Positions 24,101-31,972 of a DNA stretch of 64,000 nucleotides are shown piece by piece. The DNA comes from Pseudorhodoplanes sp049324435 (GTDB lineage: Bacteria; Pseudomonadota; Alphaproteobacteria; Rhizobiales; Xanthobacteraceae): assembly GCA_049324435.1 (NCBI GenBank), contig JBMOOQ010000017.1, positions 1 to 64,000 on the forward strand. Reading direction: 5' to 3'. Every line of letters starts with the position of its first letter. Within the stretch, counting starts at the first letter, position 1. A program made the position numbers and the translations under genes. The notes beneath the pieces are model-generated. The model did not search any database. It was not told where the DNA came from and was given only the letters and a program-made list of their open reading frames with translations.

Positions 24101-25085
24101 GCTGGAGCCGGACAATGCGGTTGCGCCGCCGTTGCCTGCGCCGATCGGTCCGGTCGAATTGCGATTGCTTCACCTGCCGGCGCTGGACGGCGAAGAAGCC
24201 GTTCCGCTCACGCGCGCTGCGATATTTTCCGACCCTTGGCCGGGTCCGGTCGCGATCTGGCGATCGAGTGACGGCGCGTCCTACGACCGTGTTGCGACGG
24301 CGCTGGCGCCCGCCGTGATGGGCGAAACGCTCGATCCGTTGCCCAGGGGACCTGTGTTTCGGTTCGACGAAGCCAATGTGCTGCGCGTAAGGCTTTATGG
24401 CGGCGCGCTGGCGTCGGTCTCCGATCTTGCGCTGCTCGCCGGAGCCAATCTTGCAGCCTTGCAACGTGCGGACGGCGCCTGCGAAGTCATTCAGTTCGGA
24501 CGGGCGGACCTCACGGGAGAAGGGATCTACGAATTGTCGCATCTCTTGCGGGGACAGGGCGGCACCGAATGGGCCATGTCCGATCCGCTGCCGTCCGGAT
24601 CTGCCTTCGTGCTGCTCGACGAGCATGTGGTTCCGGTGGTGCGCGGGCTCGACATGCTGGGCCGGCCGCTGACACTGCGCGTCATCGCTGCGCAAAGCGA
24701 TCACAGCGCTGCAGCCGCGGTCACTGTCGAGACGGTGCCGCGGGATACGGCGCTGCGTCCCTATGCGCCGGTACACCTGCGCGCTGTGCGCGGCGTCTCG
24801 GGGATCGCGCTGTCCTTTGTCAGGCGCACGCGGCGGGACGGCGATTCCTGGGAGGTTTCCGAGGTGCCGGTCGGAGAGGCGGACGAACGCTACGAGATCG
24901 ACATTCTCGACGGCACCACGGTGAAGCGCGTTCTCCGCGCGACGGCGCCGTACGTGCTCTACCCGGCTGCGGACGAGATCGCCGATTTCGGTGCGCCGCT
25001 ATCGGCAATTTCCGTGCGCATCGCGCAGGTGTCCGCCGTTATCGGCCGCGGCTATCCGTTGGAAGCGACGGTGACCGTTGGCTGA
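21186..25085 (+). CDS. GTA tail hub/megatron protein (gp15)
   Basis: 1299 residues. Central baseplate protein containing a GTA TIM-barrel-like domain followed by a phage-tail_3 domain; RcGTA gp15 is of similar size. The N-terminal Gly/Ala-rich segment (residues 5-40, GGALFGPVGAFAGQLAGAIG) is probably membrane-active. Landmarks are VPRVYGRVRVPGHVIWA, then YFANIAVALAEGPV, the TIM-barrel part with NIDAIGIDYYPPLSDWRD and IWLTETGCPAVDKGANQP, and later LSHLLRGQGGTEWAMSD. It is the last canonical structural gene; its 3' end overlaps a convergent gene by 34 bases. Confidence 0.95.
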   Translation: MASLVLSSAGSAIGGALFGPVGAFAGQLAGAIGGSLIDRRLFSSPPGPARTHEGPRLRDLDVMVSSEGAPVPRVYGRVRVPGHVIWATALQEQIITRTETTGGGDSGGKGGGGGHSAQPAQTTTTRTYSYFANIAVALAEGPVAHLGRVWADGKPLDLSGLNVRFYPGDEDQTADPLIVAKEGADHAPAYRGICYVVFERLPVAAFGNRIPQLSFEIVRPVGSLENAIRAVTLIPGATEFGYEPATVTRSVGPGKHEAENRHVTQAPSDVIASLDELQALCPNLERVAIVVAWFGDDLRAGHCRIRPGVDRASKTTTGATWSVAGVGRGSAYVVSQVEGRAAYGGTPSDNSVRHLIGELKARGLKVTLYPFVMMDVPAGNVLPNPYAAEPPQPAYPWRGHITCDPAPGIDGSPDGTSAAGDQVDAFFAGGGTSGWNFRRLVLHYASLAASAGGVDAFVIGSELKALTRVRSAPGVYPAVNQLVTLAADVRATLGNGTVITYAADWTEYGAHVVDAMAQEVRFPLDPLWASPNIDAIGIDYYPPLSDWRDTSDHADRAIAGTIHDRDYLAANLGGGEAFDFYYADEAARTAQIRSPITDGLGKPWIFRQKDLWNFWSQPHYERVDGIELVSPTAFVPQGKPIWLTETGCPAVDKGANQPSAFPDARSSSGGYPYFSNGRRDDLIQRRYLETVLAAFGADSDRNPVSPVYDGRMVDPSGIHVWTWDARPYPVFPQAIDVWTDGVNWETGHWLTGRLGGASMEGLIGTILADAGAPDCDVSALGEGPEGYTIDRPMSARAAIEPLAQTFAFDATEDRGVLAFRPRGGAPVAELTGDDCVLPDRGAPLRLTRAQETELPREISLGFIDGGADYRRGAASSRVLTGASMRVVQSDVAMVASGKVAARRADIWLQDVWAGRESADFVLPPSRLALVPGDVIALNADGWRRLFEIRDVVDTLARAVKARAIDPEIFNLPLEPDNAVAPPLPAPIGPVELRLLHLPALDGEEAVPLTRAAIFSDPWPGPVAIWRSSDGASYDRVATALAPAVMGETLDPLPRGPVFRFDEANVLRVRLYGGALASVSDLALLAGANLAALQRADGACEVIQFGRADLTGEGIYELSHLLRGQGGTEWAMSDPLPSGSAFVLLDEHVVPVVRGLDMLGRPLTLRVIAAQSDHSAAAAVTVETVPRDTALRPYAPVHLRAVRGVSGIALSFVRRTRRDGDSWEVSEVPVGEADERYEIDILDGTTVKRVLRATAPYVLYPAADEIADFGAPLSAISVRIAQVSAVIGRGYPLEATVTVG

Positions 25086-25558
25086 TGGCCGGGTGCGGTG
25101 ACCGCCCACGCGCCGATTTTATCGGGCGCGGCAGCGATATCCTGTGCGATTGCATCCCAGTCGAGCTGGTTGGCCGCCATGCTCGCCGCATTGATCGCGG
25201 CGATGGCCGGCACGATGCCCCATCGCAGAAAGTCGATATGAGTGCCGTCATGCATCATGAGGCGAAACTTCCTCACAAACAGAAATGAAACATTGCTGAT
25301 GCGGGCGATGGCCGGAAGAAAAATCGAAAAAGCGGCTTCGTGCGGATCCGCGGGTTTGAACTTCAGCCGGTAATTGGTGAGGTGCAGCATGCCAAGCACC
25401 TTTCGCGGCGCGGAGGCGCCAAGCACATAAGGCTTTGCCCCGGTGTCACCGGCGTCGCGATACATCGGCAGCAAGGCATTGGCGCCGAAACTCTGCAGCA
25501 GCTTTTCGCCGGGCAGCAGCTCGGCCTTCATCAGCAGCGGCGTACCAGTCTCGACCAT
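25052..25558 (-). CDS. PH/GRAM-like domain protein
   Basis: 168 residues, no signal peptide. The N-terminal part LMKAELLPGEKLLQSFGAN and GMLHLTNYRLKFKP, then IFLPAIARISNVSF and FRLMMHDGTHIDFLRWG, follow the beta-strand pattern of bacterial PH/GRAM-like domains (a G-x-L-x-L-T-x-x-R-L strand). The C-terminus is helical. ATG 25558 is chosen over the longer frame. It is divergent from the tail-fibre gene (50 bases between) and converges on the gp15 end. Possible lipid or protein binding is inferred; no GTA role is known. Confidence 0.6.
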   Translation of the reverse strand: MVETGTPLLMKAELLPGEKLLQSFGANALLPMYRDAGDTGAKPYVLGASAPRKVLGMLHLTNYRLKFKPADPHEAAFSIFLPAIARISNVSFLFVRKFRLMMHDGTHIDFLRWGIVPAIAAINAASMAANQLDWDAIAQDIAAAPDKIGAWAVTAPGHQPTVTVASNG

Positions 25559-25608
25559 CGTCCTGTCTTTGTCCTTTCGCAGCGCATTCGCAATAACGGA
25601 AATTCGAC

Positions 25609-26988
25609 ATGAGCGAAACCGTCCATCTCGGTCTGCCCTATATCGCCGCGGCACAGGCGCAGAAGCATGTCACGCACAACGAGGCGTTGCGCATGCTTGA
25701 TGCGCTGGTCATGCTCACGGTGAAACGCCGCGACCTCTCGGTGCCGCCCGGCACTCCGGAAGAGGGCGATCGCTATATCGTGCATGCGCCGGGGGCGGGC
25801 GCGTTTGCGGGCAAGGATGAAAGCATCGCACATTTCGCCGATGGACAATGGCAATTCTATACGCCGCGCCTCGGCTGGGTCTGTTACGTCGCCGACGAAC
25901 TGATGCTGGTCGCCTGGAATGGGACGTCCTGGGAACGGGCCATCGACGTGGTCGGCGGTGTCTCTGTGCTGCACAATCTCGAATTGCTCGGCGTAGGCAC
26001 GACGGCGGACTCCTCCAATCGTCTGGCGGTCAAATCGGATGCAGCGCTGTTCAGCCACGATGACGTGATGCCCGGTACCGGGGACATGCGTATCGCCGTG
26101 AACAAGGCGTCGGCGGGTAACGATGCCGGCTTTGCCTTTCAGGACGGCTTTGGCACACGGGCGCTGTTCGGACTTCTTGCCGACAACGATGTCCGTCTCA
26201 AGACGTCGCCTGACGGACTGAGCTTTCACAACGCCATGCGTGCCTTCGCATTCTGCGGCCGTCTGGATGTCCGCGATTCCGCGCGGCGCTGGCGTGCGGA
26301 ATGGTATGCCAATGTCAACACGACGACACTGAACGCATTTGGGCTTGCTGCCACCGCGGCCGGTACGGCCACCGCGGCGGCGCTCTCGGCGACCAGCCTG
26401 TTCACACAGAGCCCGCGGCTGATCTACGCCTCATCCGCGTCCGCAGGGTCATCGGCAGGCGTTCGCGGCGCGCAACTGGTCTGCTGGCGCGGCGATGCGG
26501 CCGACCGTGGCGGCTTTTATCTGCTGATGCGGTTCGGCTGGCAGCAGGTTCAGGCTCAGGGCCGCTGCTTTGCCGGACTTAGCGGTTCAGTCAGCGTCAT
26601 CGGCAATGTCAATCCAAGCACGCTCACTGACATTATCGGTGTAGGTTTCGACTCCGGACAGACCTCGTTGCGCCTCTTGTACAACGACAATACGGGTGCT
26701 GCATCCGCGGTTGACCTCGGCGGCGATTTTCCGAGCAATGCCGCGCAGGAGCTTTATGAACTGATGCTGTGCTGCGAGCCTGGATCCGACACGATTGCCT
26801 GGCGGGTCGAGCGGCTCAATACCGGCCATGTCGCATCCGGAACGATCGACACCGACCTGCCGGCGTCAACCGTATTTCTCACGCCGCAGCTTTGGGGAAA
26901 TAACGGGACGACGGCTGCGGCCGTGCAGATCGCACTGCACGGCCTGTATCTCGAAATTGCCAGCCTGTATGGGTCGCGCGGTATTTGA
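25609..26988 (+). CDS. DUF2793 tail-fibre-like protein
   Basis: 459 residues. The N-terminal 130 residues match DUF2793 (HLGLPYIAAAQAQKHVTHNE, then ALRMLDALVMLTV, EGDRYIVHAPGAGAFAGKD and WNGTSWERA), a domain seen in GTA and phage receptor-binding proteins of Alphaproteobacteria. The C-terminal region (about 250-459) is Gly/Ser/Thr-rich and beta-like, probably the variable receptor-binding part. It follows gp15 and likely sets which recipient cells are bound. Partly different codon use downstream of residue 220 would fit domain shuffling but was not measured. Confidence 0.85.
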   Translation: MSETVHLGLPYIAAAQAQKHVTHNEALRMLDALVMLTVKRRDLSVPPGTPEEGDRYIVHAPGAGAFAGKDESIAHFADGQWQFYTPRLGWVCYVADELMLVAWNGTSWERAIDVVGGVSVLHNLELLGVGTTADSSNRLAVKSDAALFSHDDVMPGTGDMRIAVNKASAGNDAGFAFQDGFGTRALFGLLADNDVRLKTSPDGLSFHNAMRAFAFCGRLDVRDSARRWRAEWYANVNTTTLNAFGLAATAAGTATAAALSATSLFTQSPRLIYASSASAGSSAGVRGAQLVCWRGDAADRGGFYLLMRFGWQQVQAQGRCFAGLSGSVSVIGNVNPSTLTDIIGVGFDSGQTSLRLLYNDNTGAASAVDLGGDFPSNAAQELYELMLCCEPGSDTIAWRVERLNTGHVASGTIDTDLPASTVFLTPQLWGNNGTTAAAVQIALHGLYLEIASLYGSRGI

Positions 26989-27020
26989 TCCTCAACACGT
27001 GGACTGACGACAGCGCCCCA

Positions 27021-28340
27021 TCATCGCGATCTGCGCGGCCTGCCGATGCCGGTATAGGAGAAGCCGTGTTTCTCGACTTCCTCCGGCGGATAGATATTGC
27101 GCAGATCGACCATCACCGGCGCCTTCATCGCACCCTTGATTGCAGCAAGGTCAAGCGCTCGGAACTGCTCCCATTCAGTCACGATGACCAGCACGTCCGC
27201 GCCTTGCGCGCACGCATAGGCGCTGTCGGTATAAATCACATTGCCGCTCAGCACCTCGCGCGCCTGCTCCATGCCTTCCGGATCGTAGGCGCGGACCTGC
27301 GCGCCCATGTCCTGCAACGCGGTGATGAGTGGGATGGAAGGTGAATCGCGCATGTCGTCGGTGTTCGGCTTGAAGGTGAGGCCGAGCACGGCAACGGTCT
27401 TGTCGCGCAGCGATCCGCCGGCAGCAGCGAGCACCTTGCGTGCCATCGCGCGCTTGCGCTGGTCGTTGACCGCGGCGACGGTTTCGACGATGCGCAGCGG
27501 CGCCTCATAATCCTGACCGGTCTTGATCAGTGCAAGAGTATCCTTCGGAAAGCATGAGCCGCCGAAGCCCGGTCCGGCATGCAGGAATTTCGATCCGATG
27601 CGGTTGTCGAGGCCGATGCCGCGTGCCACGTCCTGAACATTGGCTCCTACCTTCTCGGCAAGATCGGCAATCTCGTTGATGAAAGTGATCTTGGTCGCCA
27701 GAAACGCATTGGCCGCGTATTTGATCAGCTCGGCGGTGCGGCGCTCGGTGTACATGATCGGAGCGCGATTGAGATAAAGCGGACGATAGATCTCGTTCAT
27801 CACCGCCTTGGCACGCTCGTCCTCGGTGCCGATGACGATGCGGTCGGGATGCTTGAAGTCGCGGATGGCCGCGCCTTCGCGCAGGAATTCCGGATTCGAC
27901 ACGACTGCAAAATCCGCATCCGGTCGGGCCTGGCGCATGATGCGCTCGACCTCGTCTCCGGTACCCACCGGGACCGTTGACTTGGTGACGACCGCGGTGA
28001 AGCCGTCGATCGCACCGGCAACCTCGCGGGCGGCGTCATAGACATAGGTGAGATCGGCGTGGCCGTCGCCGCGCCGCGACGGCGTGCCGACCGCAATGAA
28101 AACCGCCTCGGCCGAAGCCACCGGCTCCTGCAGGGCGGTTGTAAATGACAGGCGGCCCTGGCGGACATTGTTGCCGACCAGTTCGGCAAGCCCCGGCTCG
28201 TAGATCGGCATCTCGCCCTGCGTGAGAGCCTCGATCTTGCGGGCGTCCTTGTCGACGCAAACCACATGATGGCCGAAGTCGGCGAAGCAGGCCCCGGAGA
28301 CGAGGCCGACATAGCCTGAGCCGATCATTGCAATGCGCAT
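27021..28340 (-). CDS. ugd: UDP-glucose 6-dehydrogenase
   Basis: 439 residues. Oxidises UDP-glucose to UDP-glucuronate with two NAD+, supplying capsule and exopolysaccharide synthesis. The N-terminal Rossmann fold is MRIAMIGSGYVGLVSGACFA. The catalytic Cys lies in GFGGSCFPKDT (about residue 260) and the C-terminal UDP-binding part contains GLTFKPNTDDMRDSPS. GGAGGGG precedes ATG 28340. It lies between the GTA tail-fibre gene and the lysis module and, as I recall, polysaccharide receptors matter for GTA uptake in Rhodobacter, but a link here is only suggested by position. Confidence 0.95.
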   Translation of the reverse strand: MRIAMIGSGYVGLVSGACFADFGHHVVCVDKDARKIEALTQGEMPIYEPGLAELVGNNVRQGRLSFTTALQEPVASAEAVFIAVGTPSRRGDGHADLTYVYDAAREVAGAIDGFTAVVTKSTVPVGTGDEVERIMRQARPDADFAVVSNPEFLREGAAIRDFKHPDRIVIGTEDERAKAVMNEIYRPLYLNRAPIMYTERRTAELIKYAANAFLATKITFINEIADLAEKVGANVQDVARGIGLDNRIGSKFLHAGPGFGGSCFPKDTLALIKTGQDYEAPLRIVETVAAVNDQRKRAMARKVLAAAGGSLRDKTVAVLGLTFKPNTDDMRDSPSIPLITALQDMGAQVRAYDPEGMEQAREVLSGNVIYTDSAYACAQGADVLVIVTEWEQFRALDLAAIKGAMKAPVMVDLRNIYPPEEVEKHGFSYTGIGRPRRSR

Positions 28341-28511
28341 TCACCCCTCCGGCAGCGGCGGCCGCCCGGCTGTCCGCCGCTGCACCGCTCGACGACGTGC
28401 CCTGTAAAGGCGCCGCGGCGCTGAGGCAAGCGCAGCCTCTGCGCTTTCGGAGCGGCCGCGAGGGGACGCCGTCATTTTCATCAAGCCGTCACAAAACCGG
28501 ATCGTTGAAGC

Positions 28512-29078
28512 ATGACAGACCGTCACGGCGGCGCGCCGTTACGCGCCTTTCTCATTCATGGGCTGGCCGGCGGCCGGCCGTTTTATTTTTCCGGCGGGCT
28601 CGATGTTCTGGCTCGCAAACTCGCGGCGCAAGGTGTGATCGCGAGCGTGCACGCGCAGGGTTCATTTCTGCGCCCCTATGGCGAGGTCGGCGCGATCACG
28701 GCAGCTGCACAAGCGGCGGCACGCACAGGCGCGCGGCCGGTGCTGATCGGACATTCGATGGGCGCGGATGCGGCGCTGAAGGTTGCGGGTCAACTCGGGG
28801 CCGCGCGCGTTGCGGTACCGCTCGTCGTCTGTTTCGACCCGACGAGCTTCAAGCTTTGGTTCGGGCCCCCGCCGGTACCGGCGAATGTCGCACGAGCGCT
28901 GTGCTTTTATCAGAAAATCAGTCCGCTCGGCCGTGGCCTCTTGAAGGCGGCGCCGGGATTTACCGGCACGCTCGTGCAGGAGCGCGTCGCGACGATACAC
29001 AGTGCGGTCGATGACGATCCCGCGTTGCACGCGCGCGTTCTGGCCGAAGTGAAGGCGCTTCAAAAGCCGGCGCCCTGA
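28512..29078 (+). CDS. Alpha/beta hydrolase
   Basis: 188 residues. The nucleophile elbow is GHSMG (serine near residue 79), an oxyanion segment IHGLAGG lies near residue 15, and a possible acid and His are in CFDPTS and TIHSAVDDDP. The size is small for the fold. There is no signal peptide. It is followed by a strong terminator and then the GTA endolysin gene. It could be a cytoplasmic esterase or, less likely, a lysis accessory enzyme; the substrate is unknown. Confidence 0.75.
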   Translation: MTDRHGGAPLRAFLIHGLAGGRPFYFSGGLDVLARKLAAQGVIASVHAQGSFLRPYGEVGAITAAAQAAARTGARPVLIGHSMGADAALKVAGQLGAARVAVPLVVCFDPTSFKLWFGPPPVPANVARALCFYQKISPLGRGLLKAAPGFTGTLVQERVATIHSAVDDDPALHARVLAEVKALQKPAP

Positions 29079-29102
29079 TGCGCCCGACGCTGCTCATTTG
29101 AA

Positions 29103-29128
29103 GCCGCGCGATCGTGCGCGGCCTTTTT
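29103..29128 (+). terminator. Intrinsic terminator after the alpha/beta hydrolase
   Basis: Seven-base perfect GC stem GCCGCGC / GCGCGGC with loop GATCGT followed by CTTTTT. It separates the hydrolase from the endolysin gene. Confidence 0.8.
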
Positions 29129-29146
29129 GATTTTCAGGAGACCTTC

Positions 29147-30169
29147 ATGGCGGCTTCGAATTATGACGCATCGCTCGCGCGCGTGCTCAAGCATGAGGGC
29201 GGCTACTCCAATCATCCATCCGACCCCGGCGGGCCGACGAACTTCGGCATCACGATCCACGACTATCGCCGTTACATCAAGGCGAACGGAACGGCCGCCG
29301 ATGTCCGCGCGATGAAGCGCGACGATGCGGCGAAGATCTACCGCGAACGCTACTGGCATGCCCTGCGCTGCGACGAACTCCCCGCAGGGCTCGATTACGC
29401 CGTGTTCGATTACGGTGTGAATTCCGGCATCGCCCGCGCGGCGAAAGTGATGCAGCGCCTGCTCGGCCTCGGCAACGGCACGGCGATGACGGATGCCGCG
29501 ATCGCCGCCGTTCGCAGTGCCGATGTGTCAGAGCTGATCGCGCGGCTGTGCGACGAGCGGCTGGCGTTTCTGAAGAATTTGCGCACCTGGCCGGTGTTCG
29601 GCAACGGCTGGGAGCGCCGGGTCGCCGAAGTGCGGCGCGATGCGCTCGCCATGGCGAAGGGTGCCGCGGTCGCGCCGTCCTCGTCGGCGTCGGCCAATGG
29701 CAAGGCAAAGGTGCCGGTGCCAGCAAAGGCGCGCGCCGCGACAACGGCCGGCGTGGTCGTTGCAAGCGGCGGTGCAGCACAGGCGGCGGCAGCGGGCGGA
29801 TGGTCGTGGCCGCTCATCGCCTCGATCGTCGTAGGAGGCGTGCTGTGCGCGATCGCCGCGTGGATTGGCTGGACGCTCTGGCACCGGTATCGCCAGGAAT
29901 GGCCGGCTGTCGTTTCGGATGCGCCGCGGTCCTCAAGACGCGCGCTGGTTTGGGTCCGCGAAAGCCTGAAAGGCTGGCGCACCGTGATCTTCGGCGGCGC
30001 GGTGACGCTTGCTGGTGCCGCGCTCGACATCCTCAACGCTCTGCAACTCGTTGACATCACGCCGCTGCTGCCGCCCGAGCATGCGCTGAAGATCATCGCT
30101 CTGATCGGCATCGTCACCGTGGCGCTCCGGATGATCACGACCGGCCGCGTCGGACATAAGGATTACTGA
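29147..30169 (+). CDS. GH108 endolysin with C-terminal membrane segments
   Basis: 340 residues. N-acetylmuramidase: the catalytic Glu is in KHEGGYSNHPSDPGGPTNFG (E17), with the predicted peptidoglycan domain from about 95 to 175 (ISARLCDERLAFL-like stretch, RTWPVFGNGWERRVAEV). An Ala-rich linker follows, then one helix (PLIASIVVGGVLCAIAAWIG) and two more hydrophobic segments near the end. RcGTA uses a GH108 endolysin with a holin for release, encoded elsewhere; here both follow the structural cluster. The membrane segments suggest membrane-tethered or SAR-like export. CAGGAGA precedes ATG 29147. Confidence 0.9.
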   Translation: MAASNYDASLARVLKHEGGYSNHPSDPGGPTNFGITIHDYRRYIKANGTAADVRAMKRDDAAKIYRERYWHALRCDELPAGLDYAVFDYGVNSGIARAAKVMQRLLGLGNGTAMTDAAIAAVRSADVSELIARLCDERLAFLKNLRTWPVFGNGWERRVAEVRRDALAMAKGAAVAPSSSASANGKAKVPVPAKARAATTAGVVVASGGAAQAAAAGGWSWPLIASIVVGGVLCAIAAWIGWTLWHRYRQEWPAVVSDAPRSSRRALVWVRESLKGWRTVIFGGAVTLAGAALDILNALQLVDITPLLPPEHALKIIALIGIVTVALRMITTGRVGHKDY

Positions 30170-30170
30170 G

Positions 30171-30605
30171 ATGCTGGGCGGACTGGTATTGAAGCTGATG
30201 GGCCTTCTCGGCGGCGGTGCGTTCGACGCGCTGCTTGGCCGGCTCGCCGATTATCTGCGCGCGAAGGCGAACGACGATCTCGCCCGCTTCCAGACCGGCG
30301 TGCAAGCCGACACCCAGATCGCGATTGCGCAGGTCAATGCGCAGATCGAGGCCCGCAAGGTCCAGGCGAAGCTGATGGAGGCCGATCGCGGCTGGTGGGT
30401 GACGGCCTGGATACGCCCGCTGATCGTCTATCCGTGTGTGCTGCATTTCGGCGCGATCGTGATCGACTCCACCTTCCGGCTCGGCTGGGGCATCGCCAAA
30501 CTGCCGCCGCCGTATGACGGCTACGAGCAGGCGATTATCCTGTCGTTTTTCATCGCGCGGCCGTTCGAGAAAGTGGCGCGGGTGTTCGCGGCTGGGAGGG
30601 GGTAG
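30171..30605 (+). CDS. GTA holin (3TM family)
   Basis: 144 residues. Matches the 3TM holin family of GTAs and alphaproteobacterial phages: helical cytoplasmic part with DLARFQTGVQADTQIAIAQV, then DRGWWVTAWIRPLIVYPCVL and ILSFFIARPFEKVARVF. It forms the membrane lesion that lets the endolysin reach the wall. It starts one base after the endolysin stop, so the two are one lysis operon. Confidence 0.9.
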   Translation: MLGGLVLKLMGLLGGGAFDALLGRLADYLRAKANDDLARFQTGVQADTQIAIAQVNAQIEARKVQAKLMEADRGWWVTAWIRPLIVYPCVLHFGAIVIDSTFRLGWGIAKLPPPYDGYEQAIILSFFIARPFEKVARVFAAGRG

Positions 30606-30636
30606 CGCGGCGGTGCGCAGAAGAGGTCGTGGGCCT

Positions 30637-30777
30637 ATGATCGGGGCCGAATTTTACAGGAGCAGCTATTACAAAGCCGGCCGGCTTTCGTTCGACGAGC
30701 CAGGCCAAGGCTACGGATTTCCAGTGGCCAGCAGCATCCGTGATCTGCTGATCGGCGACGACCGCAAATACATGTGA
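30637..30777 (+). CDS. Possible 46-residue small protein
   Basis: From ATG 30637 with AGAGG upstream. The peptide (starts MIGAEFYRSSYYKAGR, includes FPVASSIRDLLIGDD) has balanced, protein-like composition with several Tyr, unlike the Arg-rich noise in other frames. It lies 31 bases after the holin stop. No family is recognised. Confidence 0.4.
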   Translation: MIGAEFYRSSYYKAGRLSFDEPGQGYGFPVASSIRDLLIGDDRKYM

Positions 30778-30862
30778 TGCTGCATGGCGTCTCATCCAAA
30801 TTCGCTCTTGATCTCGCCCGCGTATTCCGTCTCTTGAAGGAGACCTGATCGAGAGCCCACAC

Positions 30863-31540
30863 ATGTACGTCCGCGACGCCGTCGCCTCCCGCTATTCCTG
30901 CCGCGCCTTCCTGCCGACACCGGTCCCGGAACAGACGGTTCGCGAGATCGTCGAACTCGCTGCGCGTGCGCCGTCGGCCGGCAACATGCAGCCGTGGCGG
31001 ATCGATGTGATCGCAGGCGAGCGGGTGGAGGCGCTGAAGGCCCTGCTCGCGCCGCGCATGAACGAGCTGCCGCGCGCCGAAGGCACCGAATACACGATCT
31101 ACCCGCCGGAGATGAATGCGACCTACCGCAAGCGGCGCTTTGAGGTCGGCGAGCTTCTCTACAAGTCGATCGGCGTGCCGCGCGAGGACAAGCCGGCGAG
31201 ATACCGGCAATATGCGCGCAACTTCGAATTTTTCGGCGCGCCGGTCGGCATCTTCTTTTCGATCGACCGCAGTCTCGGGGTCGCCCAGCATTCCGATCTC
31301 GGCGGCCTGATCCAGACCGTGATGCTTCTCGCACGCGGCTATGGTCTGCACACCTGCGCGCAGCAGGCCTGGGCCTCCTGGCACGTCACGGTGCCGGCCT
31401 TCCTCGATCTTCCCCCGCACATGATGCTCTATTCCGGCATGGCGCTCGGCTATGCCGATGAATCTGCTCCGATCAACGGGTGGCGTTCGCCGCGCGCGCC
31501 GCTCAATGACTATGCAAGCTTTTCGGGCTTCACGTCTTAG
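30863..31540 (+). CDS. Nitroreductase family flavoprotein
   Basis: 225 residues. FMN-dependent NAD(P)H oxidoreductase: the N-terminal SRYSCRAFLPTPVPEQTV, then ELAARAPSAGNMQPWRIDVI (FMN phosphate contact), and the late GLIQTVMLLARGYGLHTCAQ helix are family signatures. Cytoplasmic. The substrate (nitroaromatic, quinone or other) is not evident. It marks the return to core genes after the GTA region. Confidence 0.92.
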   Translation: MYVRDAVASRYSCRAFLPTPVPEQTVREIVELAARAPSAGNMQPWRIDVIAGERVEALKALLAPRMNELPRAEGTEYTIYPPEMNATYRKRRFEVGELLYKSIGVPREDKPARYRQYARNFEFFGAPVGIFFSIDRSLGVAQHSDLGGLIQTVMLLARGYGLHTCAQQAWASWHVTVPAFLDLPPHMMLYSGMALGYADESAPINGWRSPRAPLNDYASFSGFTS

Positions 31541-31620
31541 TGTCCGAATGGTTGCATTTGCCCCGGTTCTGCCACCGGACATTCATCCCGCATTCACGGG
31601 TGTGGACTTAGAGCGGCGGC

Positions 31621-31953
31621 ATGTTCCTCCGAGCGCTGATTCTCAGTGCGACCCTGACGGTCGCCACCCTTGGCTCTTCCCGGGTTCCGGCAGCGGAACT
31701 GAGGACCTCCGTCGCACAGGCCGGTCAATGTCTCACACCGGCCCAGCGTCGCACCGTTGCGGCGAGCGGCAAGGTGGTTTCGCTGTCCAAGGCGATCCGG
31801 GCCGCCCGCGCCCGCAAGGCGGATGTGGTTGACGCCAAGCTCTGCAAGGGGCCAAAAGGGCTGGTCTACCTGCTGACTCTGCTCGCGCAGGATGGCAAAG
31901 TCACCCGCGCTACCGTCGATGCCGCGAGCGGGTTGCTTACGGACGGCGGCTGA
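31621..31953 (+). CDS. Small secreted PepSY-like protein
   Basis: 110 residues with a signal peptide (MFLRALILSATLTVATLG, cleavage near PAAE). The mature part CLTPAQRRTVAASGKVVSLS and GLVYLLTLLAQDGKVTRATV has the strand-helix pattern of PepSY domains, including the usual YLL-x(n)-G-K-V core. It lies 19 bases before a response regulator start, the arrangement seen in PepSY/PhoP-like operons, and may act as a periplasmic modulator of the kinase. Confidence 0.7.
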   Translation: MFLRALILSATLTVATLGSSRVPAAELRTSVAQAGQCLTPAQRRTVAASGKVVSLSKAIRAARARKADVVDAKLCKGPKGLVYLLTLLAQDGKVTRATVDAASGLLTDGG

Positions 31954-31972
31954 TTTCGGAGGGCGTTCCACC

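Noticed and set aside
21312..24776. 1154-residue minus-strand frame opposite the tail hub gene
   Set aside because: Arg/His-rich shadow of gp15 with no domain; long opposite frames are common in high-GC genes.
1..30777. Active prophage
   Set aside because: Gene order matches the Rhodobacter-type GTA exactly and no integrase, excisionase, repressor, replication gene or attachment site was seen within the window.
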